Below, piece after piece: positions 47,477 to 57,110 of a stretch of DNA of 64,000 nucleotides. Source of the stretch: Gigaspora rosea (taxonomy: Eukaryota > Glomeromycota > Glomeromycetes > Diversisporales > Gigasporaceae); assembly GCA_003550325.1 (NCBI GenBank), contig QKWP01000819.1, positions 41,331 through 105,330 on the forward strand, read 5' to 3'. Position numbers and translations under genes: made by a program. Within the stretch, counting starts at the first letter, position 1; each line of letters opens with the position of its first letter. Below the pieces are notes generated by a model. It was not told the DNA's origin. It made no database searches and saw nothing but the letters and a program-made list of their open reading frames with translations.

Positions 47477-47962
47477 GCAGCGACGAAAAAAGCACTTATC
47501 GTTCCCAAAGTACTTTCTCAACCTTTTGTATTTCCTCTATTTCTATCTTATTCCCTACTAACCATAAATAGGGGTCGTCTAAAGCGGGGCAAATTCACGT
47601 AATCACAGCCAATCAAATTACAGAATTTTGATGATCGCTAGCGAAGCAAAACAAGAAACAAAAACGAAAAACCTAAAAACTACAAAAAAAGGCAGTCTAA
47701 ACCAACCTCAGGTAGGTTAAGTCAAAATATCGGGAAGGCAATTTTGCTTATATATAACTATCTAAAACCCAACCTAACCCTAATATAAGATGGTCCTAAC
47801 CCTAAAGTTAATTGAGAAAATTATTAAGAAATATGAGTTGCTCCCGCTTTAGACGTCCCCCATAAATAGCAATTCTATAATCACATTTTGGGGCTTTGTT
47901 ACATGTAAAGATCCTCGCAATAATAACTTTAGCATGACTTGTGTCATGCTTCAGGCTATTAT
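47477..47962 (-). repeat. LTR-like repeat copy A (with a 290-bp insertion)
   Basis: Shares about 190 bp with 49341-49527. On the minus strand the unit begins TGAAGCATGAC, carries a TATA-like ATATAAAAGG (decayed to ACAAAAGG in this copy) and ends near GCTGCCT, as an LTR might. Filled by the element 47571-47860. LTR status is an inference. Confidence 0.4.
47571..47860. mobile_element. 290-bp hAT-like MITE with a readable empty site
   Basis: Ends GGGGTCGTCTAAAGCGG and GGGGACGTCTAAAGCGG on opposite strands, flanked by CATAAATA (47563-47570 and 47861-47868). The paralogous repeat at 49424-49450 has a single CATAAATA in the same sequence without the insert. A partial relative in inverted form lies at about 16540-16730. 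Confidence 0.85.
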
Positions 47963-47973
47963 TCTCATTCGGA

Positions 47974-48200
47974 TCAATTTATTGACATTATGAAAAAACA
48001 CTGTGAGAAAAAAGAGGATAGTTGAGTCAAAAATGGTCTTACTAAACTATCCCAATGAGTCGAGTACAACGATACAATTTCTTTAACATTAGATAATCTA
48101 TCAAATGGAATCCCTTCAATCACATATCTTCGGGTTCTAAGTTGGAGTGTTTTCATGCATTCATCAAATTTTTTATTTCCACTTGCTGATCTTGTTCTTT
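47974..48200 (-). pseudogene. Unidentified coding-like fragment
   Basis: The minus strand reads KFDECMKTLQLRTRRYVIEG then IPFDRLSNVKEIVSLYSTHW, good-looking protein sequence without low complexity. It lies between the two LTR-like repeats. No domain recognised; possibly a mobile-element or host-gene remnant. Confidence 0.3.
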
Positions 48201-48357
48201 GTCATTGTCACATGATAGACACCACTCTGACTGAGTATTATATCCATCTCAATGTGCACATTTCCATATCCAAGTATGTTGATTGAGTCGCGATCGCGCT
48301 TTCAATTTGGATTTTTTTGCTATCGGAATTCGGTTAATTGAAGCATGCACCAAAAAA

Positions 48358-48402
<45 letters not shown>

Positions 48403-48650
48403 CGGATAGTAGACTCAGATTTTGAGCAATGCCCTTTTCAATTACATGAAAGGTATTGCACGCTCCGATTTGGAATTATCCAGTTTGGGAATTGAGGTTA
48501 TTTGCCAAATGCCTTGTGAGTTATGCATGGTTGAGATATGCCATCACACTGGAACTTTCCTTAAGTTGTTAAGTTTGTGTGGCTTGGCGCTAGTATTGCC
48601 TGCACGATGTAGGTCTGCTATCTATGTGAACATGTGATATTGTTTCTTTT
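48358..48650. other. Long poly-T followed by unique sequence
   Basis: About 38 T from 48360, then AAGATCGGATAGTAGACTCA. On the minus strand this is a sequence ending in a long A-tail, so a retroposed fragment is possible. No target duplication could be fixed. Confidence 0.35.
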
Positions 48651-49017
48651 CTTTTTTTTTCTTTTTTTACGATTATAAGGCTGCAATTGTTAGTCTTCAG
48701 CTGAATTTGTGCTTGTCAGCTTGCCTTTGTTTTCATGCGACCCTTATTGGGTTAGTCATTGCCATAAACGGAAGCTCATTAACTCATAGTCGGCTAGGTT
48801 TGATTTGTGCAGACTCAGCCCCAAACTTGATCACTCAGATTCATTCTTGTTTCTGTTACCTTTTTCACAGTATTATCTCATCCTGCTTGTCAAATTTTTG
48901 ATCTGTCGACTTAAATCGATTCAAATAATTTCGACTAATAAACAACTAATGCATTTCTCCTCTTTTTCTTTTTTTTCAAAATCTTATTCAGTATATTACC
49001 ACAATATCATTTCAGCA

Positions 49018-49281
49018 TTTTGTAATTTTTGAAGTTCATTCTCGAACCCACGCCATATTTGCCAATTCATTACTCATATATGCATTTTGCAATTTTTGAA
49101 GTTCATCTCGAACCCACGCCATATTTGCCAATTCATTACTCATATATAAAGATCTGTATCTAGACAATTGCTGAATGCTTTTGATGCTATTAAAGAGAAA
49201 ATTCTGCTGTTCTTTGAACTTTCTGACTTCTGAAGACCTATATTTGTTAGATTTAATAGCAAGAATTAGAAAGTTTTTCAT
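49018..49281 (-). pseudogene. Small coiled-coil-like frame with a 22-codon duplication
   Basis: Minus strand: MKNFLILAIKSNKYRSSEV, then two copies of YMSNELANMAWVR.ELQKLQNA arising from a 66-bp direct duplication. Heptad-like Leu pattern. Between LTR-like repeats; unrecognised, with no clear start or end. Confidence 0.3.
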
Positions 49282-49340
49282 AAATTTTTACTGTCCTTTT
49301 GAATGCATGTAAAACTTAGTCCTTATTTTGTGTTATGTCA

Positions 49341-49527
49341 GGCAGCGACGAAAAAAGCACTTATCGTTCCCAAAGTACTTTCTCAACCTTTTATATTTCC
49401 TCTATTTCCATCTTATTCCCTACTAACCATAAATAGCAATTCCATAATCACATCTTTGGGGCTTTGTTACATGTGAAGATCCTCGCGATAATAACCTTAG
49501 CATGACTTGCGTCATGCTTCAGGTTAT
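49341..49527 (-). repeat. LTR-like repeat copy B (uninterrupted)
   Basis: About 187 bp, about 95% identical to the parts of copy A outside its insertion. Minus-strand reading TGAAGCATGACGCAAG ... ATATAAAAGG ... GCTGCCTGACA. The 1.4 kb between A and B carries coding-like scraps, as would a badly decayed LTR element. Confidence 0.45.
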
Positions 49528-49589
49528 TTATATTAAATTTTAACTATAATTTATTTATTGATATCAGATTATTGCAATTTATAAATAAA

Positions 49590-50474
49590 TTATAAATTAT
49601 GGGCCAGATTCGATAGTCATCATTATCAGTATTGATATAGCGCATGTTTATTATTATCATTACCGAAGGATTAAATTTATCGGGCAATTATGTCGAAAAG
49701 TTTTCATTTTTGTTAGACAGATCTTTTTAAATCAACTGGCTGACGAGTTCAGTTTTTGCTAAAATTTCTGCATAAACCAAATAAATTAAGCTTATGTTCT
49801 CTATATACAGGTTTAGTTCCAATAATAACCGGATTTATAAGCGTTGTTTACATAATAGTAAAAAACAATTATTGCTTAAATGAGAGATAAATGACAATTA
49901 GTAAAGGTTTTATAATGCTTATGTGTACTAAAATAATGTTGCCATATTTTGATTACTATTTTTTTAAAGTTACAGTATTCTGATTTTATTTTTATTAAAT
50001 ACACATTTGTCAAGGTGAGACTTCTCTAAAGAATCTTTAATGTTCGACCTTTACAATAAAAATAAAAAGAAACGTCCATCCTTTACAATAACATTTTATA
50101 ATATCTAAAAAGAAAACGTCCATCCCTTACAATAACATATTATAATATATAAAAAGAAAACGTCCATCTCTTACAATAACATATGATAATATATGAAGAC
50201 AATGTCCATCCTTTACAATAATATATATAAAAAGAAATAAAATAACTTAAATCGAACAGCAGAAATCAAATTCGGCCGAATGAGTACCGGTTAAATTTCT
50301 ATCTGTTTTCAGAATCAATGAGAACAGCTGTAAACTATTGAACCATGTTTAACGTCCGGTCCATTGCCCAGGCCCAGGTCCAAAATTGTTCGTGTTAATA
50401 CATCAGGTCAAATAAAAATGTTCTTCGAATAAACTATATATTTAGATTAATTTTGGTAAAAAATATGAAATTAT
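49590..50474. repeat. Array flank D, copy 3
   Basis: Downstream of kinase copy 3, homologous to 29440-30341. It includes four tandem AAAAGAAAACGTCCATC units against about two in copy 1, a length difference between paralogues. Confidence 0.7.
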
Positions 50475-52247
50475 TTATAGATCGTCAGGAATTTCAGGCA
50501 AATCTAGTCTGCTTGTTATTTCTCGTGTATTGATGAGTTTGCTAGTGTACATGTGATTCGGATGTTTTGGTGATTCAATATTAAGTTGAATTTTATCAGC
50601 TTCCAAGAATTGTTTCTTAATTTCTCTATTACCATCCTCTTTCATCTCGTAAAGCCAATAACCAATTATGTTACAAAGAACAGTTGAAGTAGGTCGTTTA
50701 TTTAAATCATGAACCATGCATTTCTTAGCCAAATCAACATAACAATCAGGTGTTCCCTTGCCAAATTCTGGTCTTTTGCCCTGACAAATTTTTAATGAAA
50801 GACTAATGTCGAAAGATTCACCATCAAATGCTCTTTTTCCAGTTGAAACCTCAGACATGATGACTCCAAAGCCGTAGATATCAGCCGCTTGCGTGAACGG
50901 TTTACCCATTAAAACTTCAGGCGCTACGTATGGCATAACACCATTAATTCCTTCTTTTTGTTTCATGTTAGATGATGTTGAAAGTCCTAAATCTGTAATG
51001 TAAGCACTATGTAAATGATTTTGCAAGATATTTCCAGAATGTAAATCTCGATGAATCAATTCTTGAGAATGGATTGATTCAAGGTCTGAAGCGATACTAT
51101 ATAACAAATTCAATTTATCTTTCCATTTCATTTGTGCTACTGAACCAAGATTTTGACGAAATGAACCTTTAATCGCATATTTCAAAACGATAATGTAATC
51201 TTTAGATTTATCATCTCTTGATATTCCATAACATTTTAAAAATGATGGATTTTCGTATCCGATATCGCAAAATGTTTTCAACTTTTATTAAATAAAATTT
51301 TTAAATAAAAAACAAAAACATTAGAATTATTTCATTAATAAATTCTTGATTGCATTAATATTACCTCTTCGACAAATTCTTGATTACATTCATTTGAACC
51401 ATGAATCAATTTAAGTGCAATTGTTGTCCAAAACTTTCTACTTTTATCGAGCCAATTCGCATAATATACAGTTGCGAATCCACCTTTTCCTATCTCTTAT
51501 ATTTTGAAATTCGTTATAAGGAATCCATAATAATTGATATTTTTCATCATCTAGTATTTTTTTCAAATTATCATTAACGTTCTCATATGATGATTTGTTC
51601 ATCCTATTTAAACCCCTTTCTATTCGATACCAATGATTAGCTCGTTGTATATCTCTCGGTACACCGATTCCATTTCGATAACAGTCACCAACTTCTAAAA
51701 TTGCATTAGCATAGCCCATATCCGCGGCTTTTTTAAAATATTCAAATGCTTTCTTTTCACCTTTTTCGACTCCATTGCCTTCAAGATAACAACGCCCAAC
51801 CATATATGTTCCACCAGCGTGCCCCATCTCTGCAGATTTTTGATAATAAATGAATGCCTTGTGTTTATCCATTTCAACTCCACTTCCATTTTTATAACAG
51901 AGTGCAACACTATGTGTTCCATTAACATTCCCCATCTCTGCAGATTTTTTAAATTATTCAAATGCTTTCTTATCATCCTTTTCAGCTCCAATTCCATTTT
52001 CATAACAATATCCAACAGCAAATGCTCCATCGACGTTACCCATCTCTGCTAATTTTTTATTATAAATAAATGCCTTATTTTCGTCCTTTTCAACTCCAAT
52101 TCCTTTTCGATAATAATATCCAACTTTATATATTCCTTTAGCATCACCTATATCTGCAGATTTTTGGTAATAAACAAATGCCTTGTATTCATCCTTTTCT
52201 ACCCCTATCCCATGTTCATAATTGTATCCAAGGGTATTATAATTCAT
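50475..52247 (-). pseudogene. Sel1-repeat / protein kinase gene, copy 3 (best preserved, still broken)
   Basis: Chosen start ATG 52247 (MNYNTLGYNYEHGIG). Six Sel1-like repeats run to about 51620, then a linker and a kinase domain split by an 83-bp intron (51282-51364). The second exon (51281-50475) is open and carries HRDLHSGNIL, ITDLGLS, YVAPEVLMGK and DIYGFGVIMSEV, ending in TREITSRLDLPEIPDDL, longer than copy 1. Breaks: an in-frame TAA at 51954-51956 where the repeat has KAFEYF (Tyr codon to stop), and a ~2-bp loss near 51500, just before the Gly loop. DLG replaces DFG as in copy 1. Known family role: serine/threonine-type signalling; Sel1 repeats are protein-interaction solenoids. Confidence 0.85.
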
Positions 52248-52369
52248 TTTACTTTTTAAATGTGAGAAAATCAAAAATCTGAATGCGCTGTTTAAATAAT
52301 TTAAATGCAAGTGTATTACCATTTTATAAAGATTTGCATCACTATCGAGTGGTACAACTTTTTATAGGT

Positions 52370-53330
52370 AACGACCCAAACCTTAAAATTTTTTTTTTAT
52401 CTTTTTTTTTTAATCGACCAATTTTTGATTCTTGCTTTTTATATATTTTATTTCTTCAACTTTTTTTAACTTTTTATATTACTTTTATCATTATTAGGAT
52501 TGTATTTTAAATATATTATAACAATGCCACAATCTATTCATCAAGTTCTACTAGCTAAAACTATGTATATTTTAGAACGAGACCTACATTATAATGTGCA
52601 TGTTTAATTGAAAGAACTTCTTTCGATCTTGAATTATTAATCGCTTTATAATCTATCATTGAATTTTATATTATATTAAATTGGAATATTATCGAGATTA
52701 AATATTGTCTTATTGAATAAATTTCATTGATGGAAAACCATGTATGATGCATTTTTATTCAGTTATTTTAACTGTTAAGTAATAAATTGAAAGCGATTGA
52801 TGCCAAATAATTATTGTAAGTGATAATAATATTACCTTTTTTTTAAAATTTATATAGTTATGATTATTCGATCAAGATTAATATGATCGAGTAATTATTA
52901 AATAATTGCTAATCGTAAATGAGTTTGAACCCTTATAGGATATTATTTAGCTTCAAAGTGCGTTATTAATGGCAAGACCAAATTCATAGTCGTCAAAGTT
53001 TTTGATCAAAAAAAAAATACGCAAATTTCAGTATTAAAGAAGCAGAGGAGATTATTAGTGAACAAATAAGTGTAATTTGTGAAGAATTTTATCATGGTTA
53101 TATTTTCTAATTTATATATCTAGACTGGATTGTTGACTTTGTAATTTATTGCATAAAATTACAATGTCTTTAATTGTTTTGAAATGCAAATCCAACTATT
53201 ACTTACAATAACATCATTATTACATTTTATATATCGATATAATTAAGTCTATGAATAGTAATCATTTATATTACTTAAATATTTTTTTTATATTAAATTG
53301 AGTATATTAGTCATTATCAATGTTTTTTTT
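52370..53330. repeat. Array flank U, copy 3
   Basis: Upstream of kinase copy 3, homologous to 28560-29400 and 43860-44950. The stretch directly before the gene (CAAGTGTATTACCATTTTAT and GATTTGCATCACTATCGA) is kept in all three genes and is the likely promoter region. Confidence 0.65.
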
Positions 53331-53429
53331 TTTATTAATATTTATTTAGAATGTAAATATAATTATTTATCACCTAATGATTGGATTTTGTTTAAAGAAA
53401 ATCGGAAAATCTAGATTATCATAATTTAT

Positions 53430-54620
53430 AAATAAATTACAGCTGTTCTTATAAATTCTTGACCGAATTCGATGGGTTTGAATTTAACGTTATCGGTAGT
53501 AATACAATGTATGTTTATTATTTCCGTCACTGGTCAAATATGACATTTTAAAACACGTTCATTGCCGTAAAATAAGCAAGTTTTCTGTAGATTGAATTCT
53601 TGAGTGATTTTGTATTGAGGAATTCTCATTACTGTTAGAAAGACAGTTAAGTCTAAATTATTCAGAACTTTTTTTAATAAATATGCTGACTGACAAGAAC
53701 AGTTTTAGCTAAACATTCTACATTCAATTAAATATGTTCTCGATGTACAATGACCGATTTCTAATAGTAAATCGTCTGGGCTAATTTTTTTAAATGTACT
53801 AAAACAGATATAATTTGACACCTTTTTAAATCTTAAATAAATTTTGATCCACTGGACCATTTTTAATGAAACAGCTACCAAAATGTTCTTCACATCGAGA
53901 CGATCCTAAAGAGCCCAAAATTATCAAAATCCAATCACTGGATCACAAGAACGCTAAGGATTTTTACGAGGATGACGCACCTATAGTGTGGGGTAAGCAG
54001 TCTAACCGATTACCCCGCATTATAGGTGCGTCATCCTCGTAAAAATCCTTAGCGTTCTTGTGATCCAGTGATTGGATTTTGATAATTTTGGGCTCTTTAG
54101 GATCGTCACGATGTGAAGAACATTTTGGAAGCTGTTTCATTAAAAATGGTCCAGTGGATCAAAATTTATTTAAGATTTAAAAAGGTGTCAAATTATATCT
54201 GTTTTAGTACATTTAAAAAAATTAGCCCAGACGTTAACTTATAAATATCTTGTTTACATAATATGAAAACACAATTATTGTCTTAATGAGGGATAAATGA
54301 ATACTGGATAAAAGTTTATAAGGCTTCAAAAAAAAAATTAAAAATAATGTTGCCATATTCTGGATATTATTTTTTTTAAAGATATTTTTATTTTTTTTAT
54401 GAATGCATACTTGTCTTGGTCGTGATATTGCTCTAAAAACCATAACTTTCCGTCTTTACAATAACTTATTATAATATATAAAAAGAATAAAGTAACATGA
54501 TGAATATCAGCATTACTGCATTATACTTTCTTTTATATTTCGATATGTTTAAATCAAAACTTATCGAATTTAGAATTTATTTATTATTCCAGAATTTATG
54601 AGAACAGTTGTAAAGACCAA
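53430..54620. repeat. Array flank D, copy 4 (orphan, with hairpin insert)
   Basis: Matches flank D of copies 1 and 3 but is followed by unrelated sequence instead of a kinase gene, so a fourth gene was lost to the right. The 461-bp hairpin 53773-54233 is inserted in it. Confidence 0.6.
53773..54233. repeat. 461-bp near-perfect inverted repeat (hairpin module)
   Basis: Arms of about 225 bp (53773-53998 and 54009-54233) begin CGTCTGGGCTAATTTTTTTA, differ at only a few positions and leave a ~10-base loop. Each arm contains GATCCACTGGACCATTTTTA and GAGCCCAAAATTATCAAAAT, shared with the module at 63.6 kb. Confidence 0.85.
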
Positions 54621-55341
54621 CAACCATCAGAATCAATATGAATTTAGACATGGTATACATTTTTCTTAAAACGTGTTGTCGAGATTACTGCAGTAAAAGA
54701 TAAATTGAAGCTCTTATAAGATGTGTGCTCAGCAGTCGTTAATGGTTTCACACGGCCGAATTCCTCAATATATTACTGTACTTGTATGCGACGTTTTAGA
54801 TATCGATAATTGGTTTTGTTCAATATAAACTTTCATTTGAGAATAAAATTGATTAGATATTATGCATGAATCAAGATTTTTACCAGCCAAAGAATTTGGC
54901 ACCACCATATTGCAAGACATGTACGTTCTATGGAAAAATTCGGGTTTATGGTATTGGTGAATAAAACATGTGAGGAATAGCTATCCTTCACCTGGTGGTA
55001 CAGTTATAGTTTCCTGTTCATGATTTGCAATTTTTTGCGGGGATAATGTTCCTGATACAGTTGCCGGCAGGTTGTATCCTCTGGAATGCTTATTGGTGTT
55101 GCTGATTCATTGTTTTATGACATTTAAAGCAATGTCATTATTTACAGCACCATGTACTTGATTAAGAGAATAATATTTTATACCTCTTAACAAAAATTTG
55201 TATAAACGATAATCTGAAATTTAAATTTCTGCTCTATTTTGCCCTAATAATGTAGTTTATGCATTTTACTGTCAATTATACTTATACATAATGTTAAAAA
55301 ATTATTTTGCTATTGGCTAAATTTAAATGGCTATATATTAC

Positions 55342-55380
<39 letters not shown>

Positions 55381-57110
55381 TTACTTAATAGATTTATATA
55401 TTTTCCTTTAATAAAAAACTTTGTTTTTTATATGTATGCAATTGACTCTATATAATGAATTCTCTCTGGATACTGTATAACGAGCTCAGAAATTTCAAAA
55501 TCTATGATAGTTCGGTCTAAAAATTACTACATGCTCTAATAAACATAATAATGTTCTAACGAATTTTTTTTCTTTCAGAACCAGCATTTCGTTATAGAAA
55601 GAGTTTGCTGTAATTTCTTTTATATGATAATGGAAATAACGTTAAATATTACATAAGGAACTAAGAAAAATTTTCCTTACGAAATATAAAAATAAGTATC
55701 AGAAAGTTATTAAACGATAAAGAATGTTAATGGATAACCTAGATTTCTTTTTTGTAAACTTAAGGATGATATAATGAACCAATTTTTATGAGCTCGGAAT
55801 TTTTTATTTTGTGAATATTATATAAAGATTTTACCGAACATGGTTTTTTTTATAAATATAATATCAACGATCATTTTAAGTAGCAAGTATTTTAAAAATA
55901 GAATAGGCAGTTTATAATAATATCAACAGTCTATAACAATGGCGGTCTATAATAATATTGGCAACCAAAAAAATTTTATTACATACGTAGGTACGTACTA
56001 GAATGGTAACTCAACTAAGTAAATCAAAACTATGTCAGCAATATTACTGTATTAGTAATTTTACTATGATCAGATTTTTTATCAGTGAGATCAAAATCAC
56101 GATTAAATATCATTTTACTTTATTTAATTAATGAGCAAAAGCACAAAATTCTAACCTATTCAACTTGATATTGCACTTCTCTTTCTAATTTTTTTTTATC
56201 CGAAAACTTTTCGCAAAGACCATATCTAAAAAGTTACGTTCGATTTTTTGTGACAATTCTAGTAAAGGTTCGACTTGTGCGTTTAAAATACAAATTTTTT
56301 CATTAAAATCAATGAAATTCGGATGTCTATAAGACGAAGTTTCAAAATTTATTAATAGAAAATTCTAAAGTGTAACTTTTTTCCAACATTTAATAAGTTA
56401 CTTGTGAAAATTTCAAAGTAATTCATTGGGTTTTCAATAAGTTATACCGTTTTAAAGTAATTATGATATCGATATGTAATATAGCAGTAATTAACGTTAA
56501 GCAATAATTAAATTAACATGAAAAATCTGTAATATATCAAATTCCATAGTTTTGCTCACATAGATTGATTTATTTAGTTGAGTTACCACCCTAGTACATG
56601 GCATTTTAATACATCGTGGTGAAAATATTTCCTAATACTGATATTAATACTAATACCTAGTTTATAACCTTAACCTAACTCCTGTAAATCATTAATTTCC
56701 TGGACTATCAATAATAACATATGTCACTCACCTTGTGATATTACTCTTCAATACGTAATACTTTCAAACCATGATAATAAAAGGATTCAATGATACTGAA
56801 CTTAATTTGGATTTCTAACGGCTTCTTGGCAAAGCTTAAATGCTTTAGCTTAAATTTCTCGGTTTTAAATCGTAATGATATAATGTATCTTAAAAAGGAA
56901 ATTTGATTTTCTACTAACAATATTAGTCTAAAATCATAATATTTATTCGCCACTAATATTCTCACTATTATTACATCACTGACATGTCATCATTAATTAA
57001 ATATTTCATTTAAAAATTCGATATAAAATACCTATTCCAAATTTTTTTCGTTATTATTATTTTTAAGCCTTTTTGTTATTATATTTTATCGTAAAAATAC
57101 TTTGATCAAA
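54621..57110. other. Intergenic stretch upstream of glutamate decarboxylase
   Basis: No intact gene. A T18-A18 palindrome lies at 55342-55377. A minus-strand scrap at 54981-55083 reads GYNLPATVSGTLSPQKIANH then EQETITVPPGEG and a stop; it looks protein-like but is unplaced. The 74-codon minus frame at 56741-56965 is not convincing. Confidence 0.4.

Noticed and set aside
56741-56965. 74-codon minus-strand frame upstream of GAD
   Set aside because: No start context, no family, and composition like random AT-rich sequence.
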